A DNA stretch of 64,000 bases from positions 13,082,001 through 13,146,000 of the forward strand of contig OX442316.1 in the NCBI GenBank assembly GCA_949358305.1. The letters are read 5' to 3'. This DNA comes from Strigamia acuminata. Taxonomy: Eukaryota; Arthropoda; Chilopoda; Geophilomorpha; Linotaeniidae. Positions 46,901 through 58,304 of the stretch are shown piece after piece; the stretch's first letter is position 1, and every line of letters starts with the position of its first letter. The notes below the pieces were generated by a model that ran no database searches, was not told where the DNA came from, and saw only the letters and a list, made by a program, of their open reading frames with translations. Position numbers and translations under genes: made by a program.

Positions 46901-48170
46901 CGAAATAATTACTTGAGCACGAGTCCCGTGTGAGATAATTATCTTTGAAACAATGTTTAATAGCAAATGCTTAAGGGCAGCATAATAAATGATTTCGTAA
47001 ATTCCTGTTAATAAATGGAAGAAATTTTGAGGAAATTTGTTTAAAGGGGGCTTAAATGGCGCCGAATATGCTACAGAAAATTAATGTGTGATTAATTCTG
47101 AAGGCCCGGTTTCCCTTGGCTGCATTTTGATGCAAATGGCCGATTGTGAAAAGCAGATGAGACTTTGTTCTCGCGTTTATTGTGGAGTAATTATAATTCG
47201 ACGGCATAAAATTGTTAATTGCCAAAGATAGGCTTAGTTATCGAGTTAATTAAATTAGGTTTAATACTAGAAATGAAATACGTTCATCAATCTATTCCGC
47301 AATTTGAGAAATAGGCATTAAATGGAAGCCTAATTAAGGTAAAAAAAATACATTTTTTTTTTAAAAAACCTAAAATTATTTTTATTTTTAACGTTAATTA
47401 AATTTTTTGAAAATTCATGCAGTGCAGTGAAGTTCAGGCGGAGTTTTCTTTTCTTTTTTTTTTTTTAATAATAATTAAGCGGTTTAGTGTTTACAAAACT
47501 AATTACCGTGTATTTCTGTTTGGGAGATAAAAGGTTAGCATTTGTTTCAATTTGAAGACGATTTAGCAGTTTCAGTGGTAGCCATTTGACGCCCCTTTAC
47601 TCGCGAAATGCCAAGTTGTCCTGAAAATACAGAGGGGTGCATCTTATCAGTGAATTTTAATTAACTTCGGTGTGCAAAGTTGAGCGTAAAAACAGGTCGA
47701 GCACGAGCACTAAACCGTTCTTGTCAGCACTATACGTCCACGAGTGTTTTAACGATAGTGGTAATTAATTACCCAGTTGACGGTCATTGGCTGATATGTG
47801 TACCGTACTAATAAAAATTCGTGGTTTGACTTTTCAAATGAAAGCGAGAACGAAAAGTCCTAAATGAAATGAACGAGTAGAACTTTTCATTAAGTGGGAA
47901 AGGTTTTAAGTTCAACGTGTGGGATTGATTTGCACTATTCCCTCGACTATTCTAGATTGGAATCTAGTTGGAATCAAATTAAAAGCGCTTATTAATTTTT
48001 TATCTCCCTTTTTGTACATAAATTTCACACGAAGAAGACAAAATATTTGTTTTAGTTTTCTTTTTCTTTTAATTTTTCACGCAATTAAAAAAAATTAAAT
48101 AGAAATTATTTTTTAAAAAAAATGTTTTATGGAATATTAATGTTTTTTTTAAATTTTTGTTTTCTTTCAG
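43911..48170. other. Non-coding stretch upstream of the signal-peptide exon
   Basis: The segment 44230-44940 is less AT-rich and has the longest frames here (121 codons at 44237-44602 on the minus strand; 87 codons at 44659-44922 on the plus strand), but neither has a recognisable domain. T-runs occur at 45045-45110 and 47455-47467. 46080-46600 is again GC-richer, with frames open on both strands. If the exon at 48171 is spliced as it looks, an upstream untranslated exon and the promoter should lie in this stretch or earlier; I could not locate them. Confidence 0.4.
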
Positions 48171-48597
48171 ATCTTTATCGCAATGATGCCGCCAAACCCG
48201 CACCGCGCCTGCACGAAATGGACTGATCGTCGAGCTGCAGCACTGGCACAGGCAGCCCGTAGCACCAGCAAGCAGCAGTGTGCATTGTCCGTCGTTTCTC
48301 TTTCTGTCTCTGGGCGGCCGTACGCGCAACTCCGACGTCAGCACCACGTGATTCGCAGTTTATTGCTCTAACTCACCCACGATTCTCGCCAGATCGTTCA
48401 AACTCCCTCAGACGTGATTTACACGCAACACTTTCACAACACTCTTGTAGTAGCTAACCCCATCTCATACACGCACACTCACATTTTGACATTTTCATCG
48501 CCGGGCTCAGCTCGTCCCATCGCCGCTCTGCTAATCGTGGATTGCGGCCGAAAAGCGGCTTTCCAACAACCTCGCTGCTGCCGCTCAGACTGCCGCG
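48171..48597 (+). other. 5' untranslated part of exon with upstream ATGs
   Basis: A strong 3' splice site (TTTTGTTTTCTTTCAG, ending 48170) opens a GC-rich segment in otherwise AT-rich DNA. It contains upstream ATGs: one at 48183 opens 62 codons ending 48371, and one at 48414 opens a frame that overlaps the main ATG in a different frame. These could reduce translation from the main start. The alternative is that transcription starts inside this segment and the acceptor is coincidental. Confidence 0.5.
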
Positions 48598-48667
48598 ATG
48601 CCGTTCCTGGCCGTCTCTCCGCGGCATACGTTGGCCATCCTCCTCCTAGCCGTTTGGTCATCGAACG
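48598..48667 (+). CDS. First coding exon: signal peptide of a secreted or membrane protein (partial)
   Basis: The ATG at 48598 has G at -3 and lies in a GC-rich context. It opens 23 complete codons plus one base, then the consensus donor GTAAGT at 48668. The peptide has a short basic N-terminus (..SPRHT), a hydrophobic core (LAILLLAVW) and a polar SSN end: a classical secretory signal peptide, cut probably near the exon end. The phase-1 junction right after a signal peptide is typical of genes for extracellular or cell-surface proteins built from phase 1-1 modules. The rest of the protein must lie downstream across large introns, so I cannot name the family. Codon GC content is far above the flanking introns. 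The next exon must start in a frame that completes a codon beginning with G; the candidate at 58189 does this, the one at 55685 does not. Confidence 0.6.
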
Positions 48668-48673
48668 GTAAGT
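48668..48673 (+). other. 5' splice site GTAAGT
   Basis: ACG|GTAAGTG matches the metazoan donor consensus at +1 to +6 and ends the signal-peptide exon. Confidence 0.65.
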
Positions 48674-51600
48674 GTCATAACAATTTGTTTAAATTTATTT
48701 ATAATATATTTTATTATCTACTTGAAATTAGTTGCACTTTTTTATGTTTATGTATCACAATCAGTTGCGTGCGTAAGGTGGGATTCTTCGACCAGCTGAG
48801 ATGTCGATTGATATATATATATAAGAGGGAAGATTATGTTTTCTAGTTGAATATTTTGGGTTGATAATAATGATGTAAGGTAAGGAAAATTGATTTAAGT
48901 GATTCACAGCGGTGTTTTCGTTTGTTTTCGTTTATTTTTGTTTATTTTTGTGTGGTGGAATAATATTTGTGGGGTGATTCAGCAATACAAAATGGTTTTT
49001 ATTTTTTATTTTTTTTGTTTTTTATCTTTATTTCCCTTGTTTGAACTTTTTCAACGATTTATCTAGATCAATAATTGTTGTTGTGTCGGCAAATAACAGG
49101 GTTTGAAAACGTTTGAATCCGTGTGAATATTCAAGAAGTAAATTCAGTTTGCTTTTTTGAGCGAATTTCTATGAAATGTTTTTTGATGGGAAAATTACAA
49201 CGTTTGTATTAAAAGTTTGTCTGATATTGTCTACTTCTCTTTGTGGTCTATGTTGATGTTTTGTTAATGTAAAAGCGCTTTTTGATGTTGCCTCGGTTTG
49301 CCTGTTGATAATTGTTTTTGCTCATTCTTTGCATGGGGGAAAATGGCCGAGTCGAGTTAAGCTTGAGTCGTTGCCAAATAGCTGAGCCCAATTGCACCAA
49401 GAAACAGAATAGCGACCTTCTGGAATAAAGAAAGTAATAAGCAATCAAAAAATAGAAACTACGGCTTAAGTTTGAGAAAATAGAAGCAAATTTAAAAACA
49501 AAATGAATACAAGAGTTTATAAAAAAAAATATCGAAGGCATAAAGTCGTTCGGTGCGGGTGGTTGGGTCGTTTTTGTCTATAGATTTTGCTGGTTGAAAA
49601 AGGCACGAAGGAGAGAGGCTTGCAGGTCGAATAAATGCGGCCGTAAAGGCAGGTGGCCGACGTTGATTTCAAATCCGGACTACGAGTTTGACGGGTGGCG
49701 AGGCCTCGAAACGGCGGCCCTAACTCATCCGAGCGCTGTATATACGACCTGTTTTCAACCATATCTGCCTACATTGCCTGCGTTCAAAGAGAAATGAGGG
49801 GCTCTACTGCCCAATTCCTTTTCGACTAAAACAAATGGAAAGAGTGAAATGGACTAGGATTTGGAATAAAAATGGATAAACATGTTCATGAATATAAATT
49901 TTTGAATTTGGGTGCTTGGGGAAGTGTGTTGGATTTGATTAAAATTTTAGGGAATAAATTGTACGCTATATTATTTTTCTTTTTTTACATTACGTGATAG
50001 CAATTTTATAGGCTTAGAAAAATGTTTGCGGGAGTTTCTTTAACTTTGATGTAATATGAATAAGGAATAGTCTCGGGTGTTCGTTTTTTTTTTTTTTTAA
50101 ATTTTTAATTTAAATTTAATCAAATAGAGTTTTTGGTGTTTTTTTTTTCGGTGTTGAATTACATTTTAATTTTAAAGCGATCGCGCTAAATTGAAGGGGG
50201 AAAAAATCATGAGTTAATGAAATTCATCTCAAAGTTGAGTAATTAACAAATGTTAGTTTTGGTTTATGTATACGTCGGAGGTAAATACAATACTCGGAAT
50301 CAAATTAACTTACGGCATGGATGATTAAAAAAAATTTAATCAAGTTTTCTCGAAACTCGAATTTTCATATACTTTATTATTTGGTGAGTGCCAACAGAGT
50401 TTTGGATGTCGAAGTCATTTAAATTAATTTTTTTATTAATTTAGAATTTTTGAAGTAATTCCAAGTTACAGCTGTAATACGGCAGACAAATGATTTTAGA
50501 AATTGTTCATAAATAACTGAAGAGAAAACAGACAACTGACAACCATCAGTTGGCCAGAAACAATTAGTTCAATCGAAATTAGTATCCTAGAATGAAAGAT
50601 GATTATGTTTAAAGATGTATGAAATATCTACTTTTCTGTCAAGTCAAAACTTGCGTAAATTACAAATAAACTTCAGTTTTTAATCACATTTTGTAACGGA
50701 TAAACATTAGATGTACTTTAAAAATGTAATATTTATCCCGAAATGAGTGTATGTAATTCAATAATTCTAAAAGAATTATTGTACATAAATGTTATTGATT
50801 ATCACTTTGATTTATTGCTGCCCTTGAATCTACCATTAGCTAATTGGATTAATGCAACACTTCAGTGCAATGTAAATCTATTATCAAATTTTATGTACCC
50901 ATATTCCCAAAAATATATTTTATAATATTAAATAATGTGTTTGAATGTATATTTGAATTTCGGGATATGTGTAAATGTTGCTAATTTTTAATTTAAAAAT
51001 TGAAAATAAAGCAATGACGCAGGTCAAACAGTTTGTGCATTTGTTGGTTTAAGCGAGTAGATCGCATGTCCAAGTGACAAGGATGGATTGATTCGAAATT
51101 AAGAAAGGACGGCTGCTGATGTTGTTGTTAGTGCTGGGATGCGACAAGGCCGGGATAGTATCTAAGCCGAGTCATTCATTCATTGGGCGGCAGAGTGGAC
51201 CTGCAGACTGGCAGTTTGCGAGAGCAATGCAGTAAGCGGTCGAGTGAACCGAGCGAGCAAATGTGTGTGATGGCCGTAGAGTTTGTCACCCGTAACAGAT
51301 TGTTCTTTCAACCAGCTATGAAAAGAGGAATATTGCCGGGGCTTTAGATATCAAGCGACGAATTCCGTATTCAAATGTTGTCTATGCGCATGAAAGATAA
51401 TGTGATGAGTTTGAAGGAAGTTGGAAATGGGCTTCTTGAATTTCATCATGTTGTGATTATTACGTGAATTTAGTCGTTGTAATTACAGCTGCTTATCGTG
51501 TTTACAGTGATTACGCGCTGATAACCTTAACTCCCCGCCTCATTCTCATTAGAGAAAAGTTGTTCTAAAAATGAACATTTATGCTAAGTGGCGCGATAAG

Positions 51601-52414
51601 TATATTCTGTACGTGGCATGACAATTTATTGATCATTGCCTACAAGGCATGCATTACTATGTAAAAATGCTATCTAGTGGAAAAATTTTCAATTCGATAA
51701 GATGATTTGACATGCTAAATTCTATTCAACATTTTTTTTTTCCACTGAACTTTAGAGAGTGCGTCTTTTTGGCTTTTAAATTACTTGTGTGCGTCTAAGT
51801 TGCGTTACACGACGAAAAATGAAATATGCGATCATTTTTCAGACATGAAAAAGAATTATTTGTCACAAAGATGAATAGTTTACGACGCCGGTTTAATTGT
51901 TTAAAGTGTGCCAGCGGAATGTGACGAGCTTTTGGGAATGTTAATGACAAAATTTTGTTTGATTGGCGCGAGGAATTCGATAGATACAAAGGTTATTTGA
52001 ACCAGTTTTGCAGTTGCACAGTACAGCAGAAGCAAAAGGAACAATCATTAATTAACCTTTTATTCGGGAAACTTTAGTGAATGTATCCGGTTTAAAGTTT
52101 ATTATGTCATAAAAGGGGATCTTAGCAGTTGGAATGAAACGTGAAAAGGAAGTAGGGATAGTATATTTATGTTTTGAATACACGAAATAATTAATTGATG
52201 GGAATAAGCCAATGTAGCGTTAGTGCTGTGCAGGGAAGTCATTAATGGAGGTGCTTTTGTAGATTGGATGTAGGACGTAGGTGGAGCTTTCCAATATATT
52301 AAATGTAGATGGTTTGGTGATTTAATATTTTTTTTTTTACTCTTCATTTCATTACTTTTTTGATTAAATTTAAAAAAAATTCAAAAAAGAAATTGAATTG
52401 GTTTGTCGGGTCTA
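48674..52414. other. Presumed intron, nothing recognised
   Basis: AT-rich. 49560-49840 and 51060-51300 are GC-richer islands without a supported exon. Motifs rich in TAATTA are frequent but I assign no function. Confidence 0.45.
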
Positions 52415-52617
52415 TCCACATATGATTCAGAAATACATTGGAATTATATGGCAATGCGTCTCAGCCGCGGCTATTATTCGAGGGCGGCCACAATTCGAGG
52501 GCGACTCTTAATCGGTAAAATACGGTAAACTTAATTCCGCGAAATGCTATACATTTTGGAATGTATTAACTGAAAAGCAATATATCGTAAAAAAATATAT
52601 ATCTGAACCATATGGGT
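52415..52617. mobile_element. CCATATGGTTCA-family MITE (copy 5) with a nested fragment
   Basis: The left end CACATATGATTCAGAAATAC then ATTG, and the right end, inward ACCCATATGGTTCAGATATA. A GC-rich block at 52456-52526 interrupts it. Confidence 0.75.
52456..52526. mobile_element. One-ended TACCGTA-type element fragment
   Basis: The right end reads inward TACCGTATTTTACCGATTAA and carries the GC-rich units CGCCCTCGAATTGTGGCC and CGAATAATAGCCGCGGC. It is nearly identical to the right end of the element at 56940-57202. No left end is present, so it is either a one-ended insertion or a deleted copy. Confidence 0.7.
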
Positions 52618-54584
52618 GAATAATTTTTTAATTGACAAGTCGAAGCAGATGTTGTTTTTTTTTCTTTTTTCTTTTGTCTGTTTAATTTCATCTGATTTTT
52701 GTTATTAATACATGAGTTAGCATAATCATCTGTGTTTTATTTGATTTTTTCATCTTAACTTGACTAAGGGGGGAAAAAAAATCCGAGTTAAATTAAAAAA
52801 CGGTCGATTGGTGGGATATGAATCGTCCCCCTCCCATCTTTCTTCTTCTTCTGCAGATCGATAATGGCAATGTTGGCAAATGTTGATCGACAGATTTGTA
52901 AATTGAGTTTTGCTTGATGGAGTCAAGTCATTGTTACCTATGCAAAGGCAAAAGGATTTCTGTTAGGAATTCTTCAACAAACGTCCTGAGTTTCGAGTGG
53001 GAGCCAATTTAATTATCCTCAAACATAAATCCAATTAAAAATTTATTTTTTAATTTAAATTTTAAATGCTTTAAAGTTTAGCAAAACATCAACATGGCAA
53101 GCAGCTCTTTGTTTACAAATCTGGATAATCTGTCATCGTCAGACATTGGCGTTGTAATTTGACATTATTTCGTGGCCGGTTCGTTTTCAGTGGGCCATTA
53201 ATTTGGGCCCCACTTGTGAAAGCTCACGTATGGAATGAATTCTGTGCAGTTGAATGTAATACTGGCTGAGAGATGTCTTCATTACCTGGCTTTGTTATCT
53301 GTTGGCTTGCCAAGCGATGGTACACGTGCCAACCATTAGGGAAATTGATGCGTCTCAACGGTCTGCATTCGTTCTATGCAATTGTGGTGAAACAGGTCAA
53401 AGCCATAGATTTTTAAGTCTGCGTCTATAACTCAACGACTGGTTATGTACAGGGATCACTCGTTATACAAAAGGCGGAAAATTATGACAAAATGTTAGAA
53501 GCAATGGTAATTTGTTAAAGCGTTTGAAAATTTTATAAATAGAAGTTGTGTGCGTGTTATTTTTTGCTGGTTTTAAACGTTTGACGGGCTAATACGTAAT
53601 TGGAAAATCGATTGACAATTTTTTTTTTTAAAACAAAAAATAGTTTTATTCTTTTATTTTTATTCGCACGAGTTGCATTGTTATTATGGTATTAACGAGT
53701 TAATAGCATAGAATTAACTTGATTAGTTGCGCCTATAAATGTTAAACGAAAGAGTTATGAACAAAACTATAAAAGTAGTTAATGCTACTATAATAGTTCT
53801 TTTCATTAATTTTCGCACTATCAAGTTGTTTGCTCATCGTGCGAGGCAACAAAATAGCGCAATTGATCGGAATTTCATCATTAACCGGCAGTTTAAAAAA
53901 ATATAATAGCTGCCTTCGAAAATAGATACACAACGGAAACGCCTGTTAAACGAGACACACGTGAAATTGTTTCTATTCCCGAATGCACGTGACATTTACA
54001 TGCAATTGCACCAAGATCCTATGGTGGAAATACAGGGTTTAATACCGTTCTCAATTCTTGTCACACAATGTTTTTTTCTTTCTTTTTCTTCTTTTTCGTT
54101 TTATTCGGGGAAAGGAAACTTCCATTTGTCAATTTCTTGCTAACCCTAGATGCACTTTCTCGAGAGGATTTAACCAATCACTCGTTTTCGCAACACATTT
54201 TCTAAAATTTGTAAGGAGAGTGAGAGAGAGAAAGAAAGAAAGTTCGCTTTGTTGATTTTTCAACAACTTCGTCTGGTACTCGAAGGAGTTGTTCTTGCTT
54301 AACTAAACTTTCTTTGCTTTAGTGTTTTCTGATTGAACCAATTGAACCGTTTGGACCTCTTCCTTAACACTTGTTGTTATGAAAAATTTCTCCAGGGGTT
54401 TCAACAAATAACTAGCTTCGTTTTAGCAAAAGTAAATTGCTTTCGTGGCTTTTTGTTTGCATCCAGACTACAGAAGTTAATTTATTTTTAAATTACTTTT
54501 GTTTGGGGTTTTCTTATTGGCTTACATTGCTGTAATTCATTTATTTTTATTCTTATGTATATGGTAGTAATAAAAAACGGGGAG

Positions 54585-54605
54585 AATAATAATAATAATA
54601 ATAAT
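54585..54605 (+). repeat. AAT microsatellite
   Basis: About seven AAT units in a row within AT-rich DNA. Confidence 0.85.
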
Positions 54606-55334
54606 ATAAAAAAATATATTTATTTTTTATCTTTTTTTCAAATTATCAAATTCGTAATTTAATTTAAAATCGTTTTCTCCTCATTTTCGGAGGAAATTTT
54701 AGGTATGCCGTTGTCCATTATCATTTGCAAAGCCTTTTCCTGTACAGTTAGCGGCACTTCCGTGTTGAGAGCACCTGAGTATTAATTTATTTACAAGAAG
54801 TGCCATTTCGGGAGAATGTATATGCTGGGTTATCAAATGCGTGCACGATAAGAAACCTGTGTGTGTGCCCAACAACGACGTTATGAATTTTTAAAAACAT
54901 AGTCCATATTATACAAGGTGGGAAAAAAATCGAAACGCAGCTAACTGCTAGGTAGAAGCACGAAACTGAATGCTTACTCGCAAGAATTAATGATATATAC
55001 TTTTGTTTGTTTCACCATTACAAGCGTAAGTTGTTATTGGCAAGATGTAGAAGCAATAAAAAATAGCAGAATGAAGCGGGTGAAGTGTAAACATAGTAAT
55101 TTATTATTATTCAATTTTAATATACTCGCTGGATCTATTCTAATAAGAAAACTACGAGTGGAATCAATATTTTTTTTGTTGAAAAGAAAAAAGAAAAGAT
55201 TGGGAGAAAAAAAAATGTGTAACGCTTGTACCCATTCGTGTTAAATTTATCATTTTCCTCATCTGATGTGCGCTTTTAATTTTAAGCATAATGATATCAC
55301 GTGGAAAGAAAAAGAAATGACTTTCTTCTTTTCT

Positions 55335-55363
55335 TATATATATATATATACATATATATATTT
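55335..55363 (+). repeat. TA microsatellite
   Basis: TA repeats for about 29 bases with one C interruption. Confidence 0.9.
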
Positions 55364-55684
55364 TTTTTGTTCTTTACAACGTAGAGCATGAAATTAATTT
55401 TCAAAACGCAGCACGGCGCGAAATACTATAGTTTGCAAGTGGCATTCACAGCGTTAGTGTGTAAATGCAATTACTTTGCCCTTTGTGTGGGTGTTCTCGC
55501 ACTATTTTTTTTTTTATTTTAAAAACTGCAAATAATAAAATCCTCTGAAACAAGTTGAGAAAAAAAAAAGAAAAAAAACTTAAACTACGAGATTTCTTTA
55601 TTCGTTCATCTAAACAGGCTTCCCATTGCCAGTTCTTTTCCTCTGTTTCACTAATTAATTACTGCAATTTTTCTCACTGCACAG

Positions 55685-55797
55685 AACACGATTAAATCTT
55701 CGTAGAATATTTGCAACGGGAGAAGGTCAAGACTTGGCAACTTGTCCTATAGATTTTTACGTGAGACAAGATATTAACCCGGAATATGAAGTCCTAG
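55685..55797 (+). CDS. Candidate internal exon, unknown protein (tentative)
   Basis: An acceptor with a good pyrimidine tract (CAATTTTTCTCACTGCACAG, ending 55684) is followed by 37 codons open in one frame from 55686, reading TRLNLRRIFATGEGQDLATC and then a D/E/R/Y-rich stretch ending in EYEVL. A possible donor CTAG|GTATTG at 55798 would give a phase-1 end; without splicing, the frame meets TGA at 55806. The composition is protein-like and unlike neighbouring translations. It cannot follow the signal-peptide exon directly, because it needs two bases from the preceding exon while that exon supplies one. I recognise no family. A chance open frame is quite possible. Confidence 0.25.
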
Positions 55798-55805
55798 GTA
55801 TTGAT

Positions 55806-56939
55806 TGAAAACGCTCTTGTCTCACTAGTTCCATTCCCTTTAGGCACTAGGCGGCGCAGGTTTTCCCAAAGGGAGAAATCACCGGGATTTATGAAGCGTC
55901 ACACTCCTTATTTTTCTATCTAGCATTTTTATCTGCTATCTTCGTCATACGTAAAAAAGAGAAAGGAGGGAAAAATGATGGATTCATCATACACCCCCAC
56001 AATGGAAGGCCGAGAATATGCCGGAAGCAACCTACAGCACCCATCGCCCAACTGATTGGTGGCAACTGGCTCCAATCTGAAGTAGGTTGTCGATTTATTG
56101 AAGCTGCCATCGGGTGCTGATAGAACCATTGGCCTCTTGTCTGCTTCGTTTGCTCCGCTCAACTATCCCGTGCTTCATCTCGCTGCTCATCTCTTTCTCT
56201 ATTATTCATGTTTTGTGAGGGTTTAAAAACGCTACATTACCTAAAAAAAAAATCAATTGGCTGCAAAGTGATTTATTTCTTTCTTTTTTTACTCCAATTT
56301 TTGGGCAAACCGTGACAAGAGGAAATTGTTTGACTATTTAAAATTTAAACGTTTATATTTTAATGGAAAATAAAATTGAAGAGGATAGACCTTTGGAAAA
56401 ATGAGGCCAGGTGACAACCATTGCAAAATAACATTATAACATTTTTAATTTGGAGTTTTCTTAATTTTCCAATGGTCTATTGGTCTGCACGAGCCCTAGA
56501 CAACAATTAAAGGTCTAAAACCCAACAGTCCGGTGTACTTGTCTTATTAGGTGAGCGTGCGTCGTTTATCGAGGTACCCTGTCTCCTAGCGTGCCTTGGT
56601 AAAGACCAAGGTTTATTTGGTGACTTGTGGCGTTTTTAACGATGACAAATGATTTTATAAGCTGCCGAGGACGTGTGCAGGTGATAACATCTCATTTTTT
56701 TTATCATAAAAAATTTTTCTTGATGATCACCTACCGCATCCGCCTGTCTCTCCAAAAAATGACATGGGCAGTTGATGGACCTTGCGCGCTTCCGTTTACT
56801 CGGATCTCGGACAGACCCCCCTTTGAGTGTGTATACTCTCGCTTCGGGGTAGAGTGGAATATAGTGTTTGCAGCAGGTTCTTTTTCTTCAGAGAAATCTC
56901 CGGTGTAGTCATAAATATAATGGAAACGCAAGCAGTAGT
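55806..56939. other. Presumed intron with a GC-richer island
   Basis: 55910-56190 is less AT-rich, with a 77-codon minus-strand frame (55929-56162) of protein-like composition but no recognised domain or splice borders. 56520-56900 is also moderately GC-rich. Confidence 0.4.
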
Positions 56940-57202
56940 TACCGTGTTTTATCGATTAAGAGCCGCGGCTCTTATTCAAAACTGCCATTTTTGTCAGCAA
57001 TTACAATTTCGGTTATTCGTTTGTTACATTTGTTTAATGTAACAAACGAAGTCTGAACGTTACGAATGAAGCGTTAGTGAGGTTAAATACGGAAACAATA
57101 CGGTACTTTTGCAAAAATACGGTATTCTTGGCGTCTCAGCCGCGGCTACTATTCGAGGGCGGCTACAATTCGAGGGCGACTTTTAATCGGTGAAATACGG
57201 TA
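56940..57202. mobile_element. TACCGTA-type MITE with CGCGGCT and TCGAGGGCG subrepeats
   Basis: The left end TACCGTGTTTTATCGATTAA then GAGCCGCGGC, and the right end, inward TACCGTATTTCACCGATTAA then AAGTCGCCCTCGAAT; TA borders. The right half has CGCCCTCGAATTGTAGC, CGCCCTCGAATAGTAGC and CGCGGCTGAGACGC in series. A perfect 13-bp hairpin (CGTTTGTTACATT) lies at 57018-57048. A further TACGGTA at about 57108-57122 may be an inner end. Non-coding. Confidence 0.8.
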
Positions 57203-58188
57203 TTTAATGCGTAGCTACCGGTATTGCAACAAATGAGTATGATCGTGATTGCCGCCATTTGTAATTACCTACTTGAAAGGCAAGTGTGGTTAAGGAAATT
57301 AAGTTGGTTTGGTTTTCATGATTATGCAAGGTAAATTGTTAATTTGTTCAATTTGTGTCAACGTATAGGACCAATTTGTCATTCCAACACTTGTGCATTA
57401 TAATTAGGGAACAAGGACGAGGATAGGTTTTTATTCTTTTGGATTTATTTATTAGAGAGGATATGAGTACTTGTTAAATCATACTTAAATTAAATTGAAA
57501 GATGGCAATTATTCCGAGATTAATTAGCTATTATTAAAGGCTTAATTGGATACTTCTCTTTTATAAACTTTAAAACATGATGAGGTTTTCGAAGTTGCTC
57601 ATCATAAATCATTCATCAAAAAGTTTAAATATGGTAAAATAAAAACGATAATTAAATTTGAGAAGTCATGAAATTAAAATGGATTTTATTCCACTAATTA
57701 AAACTGCCATGACTTATGGTATTTTTTTTTTTTTGATTTTTTTTATAAAAACATGGTTGTCACTGAATTCAATCAAAGAAACAAACATATCTGGGAGGAA
57801 TTTTCATTATTATTCATTATCAATTGTGTAATTCCATGTTAGTTTGAATAATAAATTAATAAGTACTAAATAATTTAATAAAATCTCTTCCAAAAAAATA
57901 AAATTTAGTCAAAATTCTTTAAAAAAAAATTTTTGGGATTATTTTCGATTTCTTTTAAATTTTTCTCATAAATAAATTTAGAAAAAGGATAATGATTTGT
58001 AAAACAAAATAAAATCTTTGCGAAAAAGTTTATCTTTTCTTCCGTACATTAACATTTTTCAAAACACAAGAAGAAAGAAAATCCATATTTCATGAATTCC
58101 CCTTATCTAGTCGCACATTCGTGCCAGGTGATGGATTCTTTATACAGAACATGAAAAATTTTTGTTATTGTGTATTTATTATTTTCAG
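57203..58188. other. Presumed intron, nothing recognised
   Basis: Strongly AT-rich with T and A runs at 57722-57745 and 57880-57960. Confidence 0.5.
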
Positions 58189-58304
58189 GTCGCATTTTTT
58201 ACTTGAATCAAAACTTTGCGCCTTCTCACTCGTGCGCTGTGAATGCGTGCGACGAGGGCTGTACAGTCGCGGTTCTGTGGAGGAGTAGGAGGACGTGCAT
58301 CTAA
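58189..58304 (+). CDS. Candidate terminal exon of a cysteine-containing secreted peptide (tentative)
   Basis: A very good acceptor (TGTATTTATTATTTTCAG, ending 58188) is followed by GT that would complete a Gly codon with the final G of the exon at 48598-48667. The frame from 58191 then runs 37 codons to TAA at 58302-58304. It begins RIFYLNQNFAPSHSCAVNAC and contains further cysteines in a DEGC segment and near the end (RTCI), so C-x4-C-x3-C and a fourth Cys close to the stop. Joined to the signal-peptide exon it would encode a secreted protein of about 61 residues across a 9.5-kb intron. The DNA is much more GC-rich than upstream. I know of no matching family. The exon might instead belong to another transcript, or continue through an unrecognised donor before the stop. 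Confidence 0.3.

Larger units (their letters stand above)
52618..55684. other. Presumed intron, nothing recognised
   Basis: AT-rich. The microsatellites at 54585 and 55335 are listed separately. Pyrimidine runs occur at 54065-54100. A TTTTCAG at about 53190 looks like an acceptor, but the sequence after it has stops in all frames within about 25 codons. Confidence 0.4.
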
